Assembly (NCBI RefSeq): GCF_014643735.1
Contig: NZ_BMKA01000002.1
Span: forward strand, 806,001 to 870,000
Direction: 5' to 3'
Length of the DNA: 64,000 nucleotides
DNA from: Neptunicoccus cionae
Lineage (GTDB): Bacteria > Pseudomonadota > Alphaproteobacteria > Rhodobacterales > Rhodobacteraceae
Positions 18,650-27,695 of this stretch are shown piece after piece (within the stretch, counting starts at the first letter, position 1; each line of letters starts with the position of its first letter). Below the pieces are notes generated by a model. The model worked only from the letters and a program-made list of their open reading frames with translations. It was not told where the DNA came from and ran no database searches. The position numbers and the translations under genes are program-made.

Positions 18650-19519
18650 TCACAAATTGCGGTTGATGACGAATTGCGCCACCTGTCGCAGGGGGTCTGC
18701 GCGCGATCCGTAAAGCGAAAGCGCATCGCAGGCTTGCTCTATCAGTGAACTGGCCTGCTGTTGTGCGGCTTCAAGTCCGAGGATGGAAACAAAGGTGGCT
18801 TTCCCTGCTTCCGCGTCCTTTTGCAAACGCTTTCCGGCCAGTTCGGCATCCCCGACAACATCAAGCACATCGTCCTGTATCTGAAAGGCACGGCCCAGCG
18901 CGGCAGAATATGTTGCAAGCGGGCCAGCGTCTTCTTCTGCCAGCGTTGCACCGGAACAGGCGGACCATTCGATCAAAGCGCCGGTTTTATTGGCCTGCAA
19001 TTCCGTGATCTGATCCAGCGTGAACGGCGTCGTTGCGGTTTCGGCGGCGATGTCCTGCACCTGCCCCAACACCATACCGTTTGCACCAGACGCACGCGCC
19101 AGATCGGCCACCAGTTTGATCCGCACCGATGCATTGGCAGAGGTCAGGGGATCAGCGAGGATTTCAAAAGCCAGCGTTTGCAGGGCATCACCCGCCAGAA
19201 CCGCAGTGGCTTCATCCCACTTCACATGGACGGTCGGTTTGCCACGGCGCAGGTCGTCATCGTCCATGCAGGGCAAATCGTCATGCACCAGCGAATAGGC
19301 GTGCATGGCTTCGATCGCCGCCGCTGTGTTCACAGCATCCAGACCAAACAGCGCAGCGGATTCAATGGCAAGATAGGCCCGCAGTCGCTTGCCCCCATTC
19401 AGGGCGGCGTGGTGCATCGGGGCTGCAATGGGATTGCCAGCGACAGGGGGCAGCAGATCGCGCAGCGCCTGTTCCGTGGTCGCCGCGATGCGGGCCAGTC
19501 TGTGTTCGAAATTCTCCAC
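18650..19519 (-). CDS. ispA: Farnesyl diphosphate synthase (polyprenyl synthetase family)
   Basis: IspA condenses dimethylallyl and isopentenyl diphosphates to geranyl and farnesyl diphosphate. The 289-aa product has the first Asp-rich motif [14 protein letters not shown] and the second motif [13 protein letters not shown], with GGKRLRAYL and the KTGALIEWS segment. It lies 6 bp after xseB and 27 bp before dxs, the usual alphaproteobacterial xseB-ispA-dxs order. Chain length is inferred from the family, not proven. Confidence 0.95.
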   Translation of the reverse strand: MENFEHRLARIAATTEQALRDLLPPVAGNPIAAPMHHAALNGGKRLRAYLAIESAALFGLDAVNTAAAIEAMHAYSLVHDDLPCMDDDDLRRGKPTVHVKWDEATAVLAGDALQTLAFEILADPLTSANASVRIKLVADLARASGANGMVLGQVQDIAAETATTPFTLDQITELQANKTGALIEWSACSGATLAEEDAGPLATYSAALGRAFQIQDDVLDVVGDAELAGKRLQKDAEAGKATFVSILGLEAAQQQASSLIEQACDALSLYGSRADPLRQVAQFVINRNL

Positions 19520-19525
19520 GGGAAA

Positions 19526-19765
19526 TTAACCCTCGAAAGGTTTCAAACCGGCGGGATTTCCATCCGCACCAAGCGTGATTTGGGCGATTTTCTCTTCCGC
19601 CTCTTTCAACTTCACCGCGCAGTGTTTTTTCAACTCTGCCCCGCGATCATACAGCTTGATGCTTTCTTCCAGTGCCACCTGACTGCTTTCCAACTGTCCC
19701 ACGACTTTTTCCAGCTCCGCCATAGCGGTTTCAAAGTTCATTTCGGAAATCGGTGTATCCGCCAT
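19526..19765 (-). CDS. xseB: Exodeoxyribonuclease VII small subunit
   Basis: The 79-aa product is the small helical subunit of exonuclease VII, which degrades single-stranded DNA. The pattern FETAMAELEKVVGQLESSQ followed by LEESIKLYDRG is the family signature. It is the first intact gene of the xseB-ispA-dxs run. Its first 28 nt overlap the 3' end of a histone-deacetylase-family remnant, evidence that an intact gene once lay upstream and was coupled to it. Confidence 0.93.
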   Translation of the reverse strand: MADTPISEMNFETAMAELEKVVGQLESSQVALEESIKLYDRGAELKKHCAVKLKEAEEKIAQITLGADGNPAGLKPFEG

Positions 19766-19896
19766 TCGGTCTGCTCCATCAAAACGCCAAAATCGGCTGC
19801 AACGGATGCAGCCAGCGCCTGCAAATCATATCCACCCTCCAAAGTCGAGACCACACAGCCCCGGCGATGCTTTCGGAATGGTTTTAAGCGGTATGC
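19738..19896 (-). pseudogene. C-terminal remnant of a histone deacetylase family (AcuC-like) gene
   Basis: On the minus strand, in the frame ending at a TGA at 19738-19740, the DNA reads GCVVSTLEGGYDLQALAASV and then AADFGVLMEQTEW. The VSTLEGGYDL block is the near-C-terminal signature of class II-like bacterial histone deacetylase family proteins (acetylpolyamine amidohydrolases). Only about 45 residues remain; everything upstream, including all catalytic residues, is missing, because the frame meets the petR stop codon at 19897-19899. An HDAC-family gene directly before xseB is, as I recall, the usual Rhodobacterales arrangement, so this looks like a deletion that fused the petR 3' end to the last part of the gene. 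Recognition rests on the signature and position. Confidence 0.75.
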
Positions 19897-20604
19897 TTAA
19901 TCCGGTGCCAGCATATAGCCCGCGCCGCGCACAGTTTGCAGATAGCGGGGCGATTTGGGGTCGGCTTCAATCTTGCGGCGCAGGCGGGTGATTTGCACAT
20001 CCACGGCCCGTTCCTGTGATTGGTCACTGTCGCGCCCCAAATCTTCGACCAGTTTGCTGCGGCTGATGGGGGAATGGGGACTGGCGGAAAATATCCGCAT
20101 CAAAGTGCTTTCTGTGGCGGTCAGGCGGATGAGGGTCTCTCCCTCCCATAGCTCTCCGCGGGTCACATCGTAACGCACCGGCCCCAGTTGTAGGGACTTT
20201 GGTGCCTCCACTACGGCTTGTTCAACCGGCACACGGCGCAGAATTGCGTTGATCCTAAGCACCAGTTCCTTGGGCTCGAACGGTTTGGTGAGATAATCAT
20301 CCGCGCCTGCTTCTAGCCCCATAATCCGCTCGTTTGATTCCCCTTTGGCCGTCAGTAATAGGATCGGCGTTGACAGGGTTTCGCGCAGGCTGCGGGTCAG
20401 GGTCAGCCCGTCTTCCCCCGGCATCATGACATCCAGCACGATGAGGTCAAAATCCAGTCCGGCCAGCAAGCGGCGAGCGTGGGCGGCATCCCGTGCCGCT
20501 GTCACCCAATACCCGTTGCGCGACAGGAATTTCTGCAACAGCGTGCGAATACGTTCATCATCATCAACGATCAGAATGTGGGCGTCAGACAGGGGTTCGT
20601 TCAT
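19897..20604 (-). CDS. petR: OmpR-type response regulator PetR
   Basis: A 235-aa receiver plus winged-helix regulator. The receiver has DDDERIR, the phospho-acceptor Asp in LIVLDVMMPGEDG, and the switch lysine in DDYLTKPF; the C-terminal DNA-binding domain ends RKIEADPKSPRYLQTVRGAGYML. The pairing with a MarR-like gene directly upstream (6-bp gap) matches petP-petR of Rhodobacter, where PetR affects cytochrome bc1 expression and growth. No pet cytochrome genes are in this window, and no partner kinase is adjacent. Its stop codon directly abuts the deacetylase remnant. Confidence 0.85.
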   Translation of the reverse strand: MNEPLSDAHILIVDDDERIRTLLQKFLSRNGYWVTAARDAAHARRLLAGLDFDLIVLDVMMPGEDGLTLTRSLRETLSTPILLLTAKGESNERIMGLEAGADDYLTKPFEPKELVLRINAILRRVPVEQAVVEAPKSLQLGPVRYDVTRGELWEGETLIRLTATESTLMRIFSASPHSPISRSKLVEDLGRDSDQSQERAVDVQITRLRRKIEADPKSPRYLQTVRGAGYMLAPD

Positions 20605-20610
20605 ACAAAA

Positions 20611-21108
20611 TCAGTCCTTTACCAACTTCTTAACATGCTGACGCATAGACGGGTCCATAATATTTTCGAGAACTTGGCGAAATCCATGCACCGCATCCGG
20701 TCCGGCCTCTTTATAGGCAGCGCGCAGGCGTTTACGCTGGGTGGAGGACAAATCGGATTCCAGCGCTTGTCCCGCCGGTGTCAGATGCAAATGCCGCTCC
20801 CGCCGGTCGCGCACGCCGACCTTGCTTTCGACCAGACCGTCATCAATCAACTGGCGCAATACGCGGTTCAGGGACTGTTTTGTGACCCCGAGGATATCCA
20901 GCAAAGCATTCACTGTCGTACCGGGGCGACGATGAATAAAGTGAATCGCGCGATGATGGGCGCGGCCATAGGTGTAATTTTCCAGAATACGATCCGGATC
21001 AGAAATGAAGCCGCGATAGGCGAAGAACAACAGCTCAATGCCCTGCAAAAGCTGGTCATCGGTTAAAAAAAGCAGGTTTTCCCCGCCGGGTTGCAAACGA
21101 TCCTGCAT
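20611..21108 (-). CDS. petP: MarR-family regulator PetP
   Basis: A 165-aa winged-helix regulator. The HTH segment TTVNALLDILGVTKQSLNRVL and the wing VGVRDRRERHLHLTPAG match the MarR fold. Position upstream of petR, divergent from ilvE, is the same as the petP-petR arrangement known in Rhodobacter. Whether the ligand is a small molecule is unknown. The shared 176-bp divergent region with ilvE is its likely place of autoregulation. Confidence 0.85.
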   Translation of the reverse strand: MQDRLQPGGENLLFLTDDQLLQGIELLFFAYRGFISDPDRILENYTYGRAHHRAIHFIHRRPGTTVNALLDILGVTKQSLNRVLRQLIDDGLVESKVGVRDRRERHLHLTPAGQALESDLSSTQRKRLRAAYKEAGPDAVHGFRQVLENIMDPSMRQHVKKLVKD

Positions 21109-21284
21109 GGTAGATATTTCATCCGATCACAAATTTTTACTGCTACCCGGCAATTTATGTCAGTCTTGTTGACTTTCCAAGAATCAAATGATAGCAAATT
21201 TCGACTTTGGCGTAATTTTATGTCTTATTTGTGCGCGGAAACGAAATTTTCGCAAATTACACAGCTTCTGGTGGAGGAAATACA
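21109..21284. promoter_or_regulatory. Divergent petP/ilvE intergenic region
   Basis: This 176-bp AT-rich stretch must hold promoters for both genes. A TTGACT at 21169-21174 is a possible -35 box for ilvE, but no convincing -10 box follows at 16-18 bp. A short palindrome, CGAAA-T-TTTCG at 21242-21252, is a candidate regulator site. GGAGGAAA at 21274-21281 is the ilvE ribosome binding site. Confidence 0.4.
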
Positions 21285-22154
21285 ATGGCCGGTGCTTATG
21301 ATGATCGTGATGGCTCTATTTGGCTGGACGGAAAACTTGTCCCATGGCGGGAGGCAAATGTCCATATTCTGACCCACGCACTGCACTACGCTTCCTCGGT
21401 TTTCGAAGGCGAGCGGGCGTATAACGGGAAGATCTTCAAAAGCCGCGAACACTCCGAACGGCTTCTGTTTTCCGGTAACGAACTGGACATCCCGATCCCC
21501 TACACTGTGGACGAGATCGAAGCAGCCAAGTACGAAACACTGGAAGCAAGCGGCCTGAAAAACGCCTATGTGCGGGCGGTTTGCTGGCGCGGTTCGGGCG
21601 ATGACATGGGCGTTGCCTCTGCCAAGAACCCAGTGCGCATGGCCATCGCGGTTTGGGAATGGGGTGCCTATTACGGGGATGCCAAAATGGTTGGCGCCAA
21701 GTTGGATATTTCCCGCTGGAAACGCCCGTCTCCCGAAACCATCCCCTGCTTTGCCAAGGCAGCCGGTCTATACATGATCTGCACCATGGCCAAACACGAA
21801 GCCGAGGCCAAAGGCTGCTCGGACGCGATGATGTACGACCACCGCGGCTATGTTGCAGAAGCCACCGGCGCGAACATCTTTTTCGTCAAAGACGGCGTGG
21901 TTCATACACCCAAGCCTGATTGCTTCCTGAATGGTCTGACCCGTCAAACCGTGATCGGAATGCTGAAAGATCGCGGCATCGAAGTTGTGGAACGTCACAT
22001 CATGCCAGAAGAGCTTGACGGGTTTGAGCAATGCTGGCTGACCGGCACCGCGGCAGAAGTTACACCCGTGGGCCAGATCGGTGAGCACACCTTCGAGGTG
22101 GGCGAATTGACCCGCAGCATCTCGGAAGAGTACGAAAAACTGGTCCGCAGCTAA
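21285..22154 (+). CDS. ilvE: Branched-chain amino acid aminotransferase
   Basis: A fold-type IV PLP aminotransferase that makes leucine, isoleucine and valine from their 2-oxo acids with glutamate. The 289-aa product has the HALHYASSVFEGERAYNG N-terminal motif and the PLP lysine in PCFAKAAGLYM. The later EATGANIFFVKDG and FLNGLTRQTVI segments are family hallmarks. The ATG at 21285 follows a strong GGAGGAAA, ruling out the upstream in-frame start at 21231. It is divergent from petP. Confidence 0.94.
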   Translation: MAGAYDDRDGSIWLDGKLVPWREANVHILTHALHYASSVFEGERAYNGKIFKSREHSERLLFSGNELDIPIPYTVDEIEAAKYETLEASGLKNAYVRAVCWRGSGDDMGVASAKNPVRMAIAVWEWGAYYGDAKMVGAKLDISRWKRPSPETIPCFAKAAGLYMICTMAKHEAEAKGCSDAMMYDHRGYVAEATGANIFFVKDGVVHTPKPDCFLNGLTRQTVIGMLKDRGIEVVERHIMPEELDGFEQCWLTGTAAEVTPVGQIGEHTFEVGELTRSISEEYEKLVRS

Positions 22155-22310
22155 AATCACGCTATCTGTTCTCGCTTGAGACTGCTCGGTCGCTCTGATA
22201 CCCTTGGGATATCTCGGCGCCCGAGAAAGAGTGGCGTATATTCGGAGGACATCGTTCTGGTTGAACGTGTTGGGCCCCAAGCGGCCGAAAAAGAAGAAAA
22301 CATTCCAGCA

Positions 22311-22640
22311 ATGTCGATGCTGGACCTGGTTCTAAACTCGCTGCAAGGCGACAAGGCCGAAGACATCGTGACACTGGATCTGGCCGGAAAATCTTCCGTT
22401 GCCGATCACATGGTTGTGGCCTCTGGCCGGTCAACCCGTCAGGTTGTGGCTATGGCTGAAAAACTGTCGGAACGTCTGAAGCAAAACAAAGGCATCAGCG
22501 CGCGGATCGAAGGCAAGAGCGCCGGAGACTGGGTTCTGATTGACGCAGGGGACGTGATTGTCCACCTGTTCCGCCCCGAAGTGCGCGAGTTCTACCAGCT
22601 GGAGAAAATGTGGCAGACCGTGGCGGAAGACGCGGAATAA
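22311..22640 (+). CDS. rsfS: Ribosomal silencing factor RsfS
   Basis: RsfS binds ribosomal protein L14 and blocks subunit joining in starvation. The 109-aa product carries the DUF143/Iojap core: LAGKSSVADHMVVASGRSTR and the C-terminal DVIVHLFRPEVREFYQLEKMW. I chose the ATG at 22311 (MSMLDLVL), which begins at the family's conserved helix; the frame stays open upstream to 22176 but only non-ATG starts exist there. The start is the least certain point. It precedes rlmH by 7 bp. Confidence 0.9.
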   Translation: MSMLDLVLNSLQGDKAEDIVTLDLAGKSSVADHMVVASGRSTRQVVAMAEKLSERLKQNKGISARIEGKSAGDWVLIDAGDVIVHLFRPEVREFYQLEKMWQTVAEDAE

Positions 22641-22647
22641 GCCATTG

Positions 22648-23118
22648 ATGCGGCTGCATATCATTGCTGTCGGGCGCTTGCGCAAAGGGCCCGAACTGAC
22701 GCTGATTTCCGACTATCTTGATCGTTTTAACAAATCGGGTCGTGCCTTAGGGCTCGGCCCTGTTTCTGTTATTGAAGTCGAAGATAAAAAAAACGCGGGT
22801 ATGGCCGCCGAAGCAGAACTGCTGCGCAAAGCTATCCCCAAAGGCGCGTTAACCATGATTATGGACGAACGCGGCAAAGTCATCAGCTCTGTAGATTTTT
22901 CCGACAAGCTTGGCCAATGGCGGGACACCGGAACGCAAGATCTGGCGATTCTGATCGGTGGTGCAGACGGGCTGGCCCCAGATTTGCGGGCAGAAGCGGA
23001 TTTTGCGCTGTCTTTTGGCAAAATGGTCTGGCCCCATATGCTGGTGCGCGTGATGTTGAGCGAACAGCTTTACCGCGCGGCCTCTATCATGGGGAACGCG
23101 CCCTACCATCGGGCCTGA
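22648..23118 (+). CDS. rlmH: 23S rRNA pseudouridine(1915)-N3 methyltransferase
   Basis: RlmH is a SPOUT-class enzyme that methylates pseudouridine 1915 in helix 69 of assembled 70S ribosomes. The 156-aa product has the knot motifs TMIMDERGKVISS and FAILIGGADGL-like LAILIGGADGLAP, and the C-terminal MLVRVMLSEQLYRAASI and HRA end. It follows rsfS closely, both acting on the ribosome, and precedes gpmI by 96 bp. Confidence 0.94.
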   Translation: MRLHIIAVGRLRKGPELTLISDYLDRFNKSGRALGLGPVSVIEVEDKKNAGMAAEAELLRKAIPKGALTMIMDERGKVISSVDFSDKLGQWRDTGTQDLAILIGGADGLAPDLRAEADFALSFGKMVWPHMLVRVMLSEQLYRAASIMGNAPYHRA

Positions 23119-23214
23119 TCCGCCGAATCAACCTTACCTCCTTGCGAAAACTTGCCAACCAAGGCGATCATCGCTATCTGCACCCCAAGGCAATAACCGA
23201 CCAGAGGTAAGCAG

Positions 23215-24732
23215 ATGTCCCCGATCAAACCCGTTGTACTTTGTATTCTGGACGGCTGGGGATTGCGCCCCGAAACCGAAGGCAACGCCGTCGCGCTGGC
23301 GGATACGCCGAACTTTGATCGCATCTTGCGGGACTGCCCGAATGACACGCTGACCACATTCGGTCCCGATGTTGGCCTGCCGGAAGGGCAGATGGGCAAC
23401 TCCGAAGTGGGGCATATGAACATCGGTGCCGGTCGCGTGGTGGAAATGGATCTGGCCAAGATTAACGGTATCATCAAACGGGGCGAACTGGCCGAACAAC
23501 CGGCTGTGGAACGCATCATGACTATGGGCAACGGCATCGTGCATCTGTGCGGTGTGCTGTCGGACGGTGGTGTGCACAGTCACCTGAACCATATGATCGC
23601 GATGGCCGATATTATGGACAAAGCTGGCCGCAAGACAGCCCTGCACCTGTTCACGGATGGACGCGACGTGGCCCCGCAATCCGCCGAGAAATACCTCAAC
23701 ACCTTACAAGCCACCCTACCTAAAAGCGCAACGATTGCGACTGTTTCGGGCCGGTACTACGCGTTGGATCGTGATAACCGCTGGGACCGTGTGGAACTGG
23801 CCTATCAAGCGATGGTAAACGGCACCGGCGCACCGTTCGCCAGCGCCGCAGAGGTGATCGCACAGAATTACGCCGATGACATCACCGACGAGTTCTTCAA
23901 ACCCGCTGTTATCGGGTCTTATTCGGGCATGAAAGACGGCGACGTTCTGGTCTGCCTGAACTTTCGCGCTGACCGCGCCCGCGAAATCCTTGCGGCGATT
24001 GCCCAGCCCGGTTTTGACGGGTTTGACACCGGCACCCGCCCCGAGCTCGCGCTGGTTAGCGGCTTTACCGAATACTCTAAATCTCACAGTGCCTATGTGG
24101 ACTGCATCTTCCCTGAAGAGGACATCGTAAACACGCTTGGCGCTTGGGTGGCACAAAAAGGGCTGCAACAGTTCCGCATCGCAGAGACCGAAAAATACCC
24201 CCATGTGACCTTCTTCCTGAACGGCGGCGTGGAAGTCCCCGAAGAAGGCGAGGACCGCTACATTGCTGCCAGCCCTAATGTTGCCACCTATGATATGCAG
24301 CCCGAGATGTCCTCGGCGGAAGTGACAGAAAATCTGGTCGGGGCGATCAATTCGGGGAAATACCACCTGATTGTGGTGAATTACGCCAACCCCGATATGG
24401 TTGGTCATACCGGCAGCGTTGAAGCGGCAACTGCCGCTTGTGCTGCGGTGGATGCTGGTCTGGGTCAGGTGCTTGACGCATTGGAAAACGCAGGCGGCGC
24501 GATGATCCTTTGTGCGGATCACGGAAATTGCGAAACCATGATTGATCCCGAAACCGGTGGGCCCCATACCGCCCACACCACAAATCCCGTGCCTGTGGCC
24601 TTGATCGGCGGCCCGAAAAGCGCAAAGCTGCGGGCGAACGGTCGGTTGGCCGATCTCGCCCCGACGCTGTTGTCGCTGATGGGGCTGGATCAGCCGCCTG
24701 AAATGACAGGTAAGAGTTTGCTAGACGCATGA
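23215..24732 (+). CDS. gpmI: 2,3-bisphosphoglycerate-independent phosphoglycerate mutase
   Basis: GpmI interconverts 3- and 2-phosphoglycerate in glycolysis and gluconeogenesis, using a phosphoserine intermediate and two manganese ions. The 505-aa length is normal. The nucleophile serine is in QMGNSEVGHMNIGAGR; CLNFRADRAREI and the C-terminal ADHGNCE metal-binding motif are present, with TNPVPVALIG. Its TGA overlaps the ATG of the next gene (ATGA), so the EnvC-like gene is coupled to it. Confidence 0.96.
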   Translation: MSPIKPVVLCILDGWGLRPETEGNAVALADTPNFDRILRDCPNDTLTTFGPDVGLPEGQMGNSEVGHMNIGAGRVVEMDLAKINGIIKRGELAEQPAVERIMTMGNGIVHLCGVLSDGGVHSHLNHMIAMADIMDKAGRKTALHLFTDGRDVAPQSAEKYLNTLQATLPKSATIATVSGRYYALDRDNRWDRVELAYQAMVNGTGAPFASAAEVIAQNYADDITDEFFKPAVIGSYSGMKDGDVLVCLNFRADRAREILAAIAQPGFDGFDTGTRPELALVSGFTEYSKSHSAYVDCIFPEEDIVNTLGAWVAQKGLQQFRIAETEKYPHVTFFLNGGVEVPEEGEDRYIAASPNVATYDMQPEMSSAEVTENLVGAINSGKYHLIVVNYANPDMVGHTGSVEAATAACAAVDAGLGQVLDALENAGGAMILCADHGNCETMIDPETGGPHTAHTTNPVPVALIGGPKSAKLRANGRLADLAPTLLSLMGLDQPPEMTGKSLLDA

Positions 24733-25871
24733 GAGCAGGGCGCGGAATTTTCGCGGCGGTATTCGCTGCCATGCTTGGCTGTGGTGCGGCACTGGCGCAG
24801 GGTGATCCTGTGATGAAGGCGCAACTTGCGTCCGAAGCCCTGAGCGCTGCAACCGAAGATCTTGCCAAAGCCCAAAGCGCTAAGGACCGCGTCAAAGCCC
24901 TGAGCGAAACCGTACGGGCCTATGAAGCGGGGCTAAGCGCCATGCGTGACGGGCTGCGCGGTGCCACAATCCGCGAACGGGTGATCCGGCTGGAGTTTGA
25001 GAACCGCCGCGACCAGCTCAGCCGGTTGTTGGGGATTTTGCAAACGCTGGAACGGGCAAGCACACCGATGCTGCTGATCCATCCCACCGGTCCTGTTGGC
25101 ACTGCACGGTCTGGCATGATGATGTCCGAGGTGACACCTGCGCTGCAAAGACAGGCCGAAGAACTGCGTGCCCAGCTGGAAGAGCTACAGGAATTGCGCA
25201 CGCTGCAAACCAACGCAGAGGAAAAACTGCGGCTGGGACTGGCTGGCGTTCAAGAGGCCCGTGTCGCGCTTAGCCAAGCGATCTCGGATCGTACCGATCT
25301 GCCCACGCGCATGTCCGATGATCCGATCAAAACTCAAATACTCGCCGATAGCGCCACCTCTCTGGAGCTTTTTGCGCAAAGCATCGGCGTCCTTCCACCT
25401 GAAACCGATGCAGCCGCGACGATCCCGTTTGACCGGATGCGCGGCACCCTGCGTCTGCCCGTGGAAGGCACACAGCTGCGCGGCTTTAACGAGGTGGACG
25501 CGGCGGGTTTGAAGCGCCCCGGCCTTGTAATCGCGGCGCGTCCGCTTGCGCTGGTGACAGCGCCGGTAGCCGCAACCATCCGTTATTCAGGCACTTTTCT
25601 GGATTACGGAAACGTGATCATTCTGGAGCCCCAGTCTGGCTATCTTCTGGTGATCGCAGGCATGGAACAGGTGTACGGTGAGACCGGACAGATCGTAGAT
25701 CAGGGCGCCCCGGTGGGGTTGCTCGGCGGAAGTCAGGCTGCCACGCAGGAGTTTCTGGTCGAAGCCTCTGATGGTACTGGTGCAACCGCGCAAGAAACGC
25801 TCTATATGGAGCTAAGACATAACGGCAAACCGGTGGACCCCAGCGTCTGGTTTGCCATCAATGACAGGTAG
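24729..25871 (+). CDS. EnvC-like murein hydrolase activator (degenerate LytM/M23 domain)
   Basis: The 380-aa exported protein has a signal peptide (cleavage after about residue 23, AALAQ), a long coiled coil over roughly residues 25-185, and a C-terminal LytM/M23-like domain. In that domain the usual zinc ligands are not visible: the place of the first HxxxD motif reads NEVDAAGLKRPGLVIAA and the HLHFE place reads LYMELRHNG. EnvC proteins of this kind activate amidases instead of cutting peptidoglycan. It overlaps gpmI by ATGA and is followed 10 bp later by ctpA, an envelope protease; EnvC-CtpA adjacency is common in the class. Confidence 0.85.
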   Translation: MRAGRGIFAAVFAAMLGCGAALAQGDPVMKAQLASEALSAATEDLAKAQSAKDRVKALSETVRAYEAGLSAMRDGLRGATIRERVIRLEFENRRDQLSRLLGILQTLERASTPMLLIHPTGPVGTARSGMMMSEVTPALQRQAEELRAQLEELQELRTLQTNAEEKLRLGLAGVQEARVALSQAISDRTDLPTRMSDDPIKTQILADSATSLELFAQSIGVLPPETDAAATIPFDRMRGTLRLPVEGTQLRGFNEVDAAGLKRPGLVIAARPLALVTAPVAATIRYSGTFLDYGNVIILEPQSGYLLVIAGMEQVYGETGQIVDQGAPVGLLGGSQAATQEFLVEASDGTGATAQETLYMELRHNGKPVDPSVWFAINDR

Positions 25872-25881
25872 GATAGATTTT

Positions 25882-27213
25882 ATGAAGAAACTTGCACTGG
25901 CCGCAGTAGGCGGAACTCTGGCAGGGATTGTCCTGACGGCGCAACTGACCGGACCGCTGATTGCACAAGAGGCCGCGCGCACGAAATCTACCTACGAACA
26001 GCTTGACCTGTTCGGTGACATTTTCGAACGTATCCGCTCTGCCTATGTTGAGGAAGTCGACGAACAGGAACTGATCCGCTCAGCGATCAACGGTATGCTG
26101 ACATCGCTTGATCCCCATTCTTCTTACCTGCCGCCCGAAGATTTCGATGCAATGCAGGTGCAGACACGAGGCGAATTCGGCGGTCTTGGAATTGAGGTTA
26201 CGCAGGAAAACGGTTTCGTCAAAGTGGTCAGCCCGATTGACGACACCCCAGCCGATGAAGCAGGCGTGGAAGCCGGTGATTTCATCACCCAAGTGGACGG
26301 CGAAAGCACTCTTGGCATGACGCTCGACGACGCAGTTGACCTGATGCGCGGACCGATTGGCAGCGAGATCGTCATCACCATCGTACGCGAAGGCAGCGAA
26401 GAACCTTTCGACGTAACCATCGTGCGGGACACCATCAAAGTTAAAGCCTCTCGCGCAAGGATCGAAGGGGATAGCGTTGTCTTGCGGGTTACGACCTTCT
26501 CGGACCAGACCTTTGCCAACCTCGAAGCCGGCCTGAACGAAAAAGTCGCGGAACTTGGCGGGATCGACAACGTCAGCGGTTTTGTCATCGACCTGCGCAA
26601 CAATCCGGGTGGCTTGCTCAATCAGGCTATTCTGGTCAGCGACGCCTTCCTTGAAAAAGGCGAGATCGTATCGACGCGCGGCCGCAATCCGCAAGACAGT
26701 GACCGGATCAACGCCCAACCTGGCGATCTGGCGCAGGGGAAACCCATCGTGGTACTGATCAACGGCGGTTCCGCTTCCGCTTCGGAAATCGTTGCAGGCG
26801 CGTTGCAAGACCATCACCGCGCTGTGGTGATCGGGACACGTTCCTTTGGTAAGGGCTCTGTTCAGACCATCATGCCGCTGCAAGGGGACGGCGCAATGCG
26901 TTTGACAACCGCGCGGTATTATACACCTTCGGGCCGTTCTATTCAGGCACTGGGGGTATCTCCGGACATCATCGTCGAACAGCGCCCGCAGATTGAAGTT
27001 GCCGCCGAAGAAGATGCCCGCCAGCAGCGGTTCGAAGCAGACCTGCGGGGATCATTGACCAACGACAGCCTGACCGATGATCAAAAAAAACAGCTGGAAG
27101 ACGAACGGCTTGCAGCGGAAAAAGCGGCCGAGCTGCGCAATAATGATTCGCAACTGGCGTACGCTCTGGATGTGCTGAAAGGCCTGTCTGTTCTGGAGAA
27201 TGACGGCGAATGA
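25882..27213 (+). CDS. ctpA: S41 family C-terminal processing peptidase
   Basis: A periplasmic Ser/Lys protease that degrades or trims envelope proteins. The 443-aa product starts with a signal or anchor segment ([15 protein letters not shown]), then an N-terminal helical region, a PDZ domain near residues 95-170 ([20 protein letters not shown]), and the catalytic core. The serine sits in [14 protein letters not shown] near residue 297 and the lysine in [12 protein letters not shown] near residue 324. ATG at 25882 (MKKLALAAV) was preferred to 25852. Its stop overlaps the rppH start by ATGA. Confidence 0.94.
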   Translation: MKKLALAAVGGTLAGIVLTAQLTGPLIAQEAARTKSTYEQLDLFGDIFERIRSAYVEEVDEQELIRSAINGMLTSLDPHSSYLPPEDFDAMQVQTRGEFGGLGIEVTQENGFVKVVSPIDDTPADEAGVEAGDFITQVDGESTLGMTLDDAVDLMRGPIGSEIVITIVREGSEEPFDVTIVRDTIKVKASRARIEGDSVVLRVTTFSDQTFANLEAGLNEKVAELGGIDNVSGFVIDLRNNPGGLLNQAILVSDAFLEKGEIVSTRGRNPQDSDRINAQPGDLAQGKPIVVLINGGSASASEIVAGALQDHHRAVVIGTRSFGKGSVQTIMPLQGDGAMRLTTARYYTPSGRSIQALGVSPDIIVEQRPQIEVAAEEDARQQRFEADLRGSLTNDSLTDDQKKQLEDERLAAEKAAELRNNDSQLAYALDVLKGLSVLENDGE

Positions 27214-27695
27214 CCCCAGAAGCCATCGCAGACCTGCCCTATCGCCCTTGTGTCGGCCTGATGGTCGTCAACAAGGATGGCCATGTCTTTGCCGGCCAAC
27301 GGCTCGACAACTTCAAGGACGCTTGGCAAATGCCGCAAGGCGGGGTGGAAAAGGACGAATCCCCCCGCACCGCCGCCCTGCGGGAGCTGGAAGAAGAAAC
27401 CGGCATCCCCGCCAGCGCAGTAGAGGTCGTGGCCGAAACCGAAGACTGGATTCCCTACGACCTGCCCCATGCGCTGGTGCCAAAACTGTGGAAAGGCCGG
27501 TTTCGCGGTCAGAAACAAAAATGGTTCCTGCTGCGGTTTACCGGCGAAGACACAGTCGTCAACATCGCCACCAAAGAACCGGAATTCCGCGAATGGTGCT
27601 GGCTGAAACCCGAAGACCTGCTGGACAAGATCATTCCCTTCAAACGGGACACTTACGAGCGGGTGATCCGGGAGTTCGCGGACCAAGCAAAATGA
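27210..27695 (+). CDS. rppH: RNA pyrophosphohydrolase
   Basis: RppH removes pyrophosphate from 5'-triphosphate RNA, starting decay. The 161-aa product has the Nudix box [22 protein letters not shown], preceded by WQMPQGG, and the RppH-type ending with [12 protein letters not shown]. It is coupled by overlap to ctpA and to the small exported protein after it. Confidence 0.93.
   Translation: MTPEAIADLPYRPCVGLMVVNKDGHVFAGQRLDNFKDAWQMPQGGVEKDESPRTAALRELEEETGIPASAVEVVAETEDWIPYDLPHALVPKLWKGRFRGQKQKWFLLRFTGEDTVVNIATKEPEFREWCWLKPEDLLDKIIPFKRDTYERVIREFADQAK

Noticed and set aside
18761-19900. A 379-aa open frame on the plus strand across ispA, xseB and the petR side
   Set aside because: It is antisense to well-identified genes, has no recognisable domain and a His/Cys/Arg-rich composition typical of shadow frames in GC-rich DNA.
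22155-22310. Longer RsfS reading frame starting near 22176, and a hairpin around GATACCCTTGGGATATC
   Set aside because: The extension needs a non-ATG start and has no similarity to RsfS; the bulged hairpin has no T tract and no known match.
23716-24576. A 286-aa minus-strand frame inside gpmI
   Set aside because: gpmI is clearly the real gene with all catalytic motifs; the antisense frame shows no family features or ribosome site.
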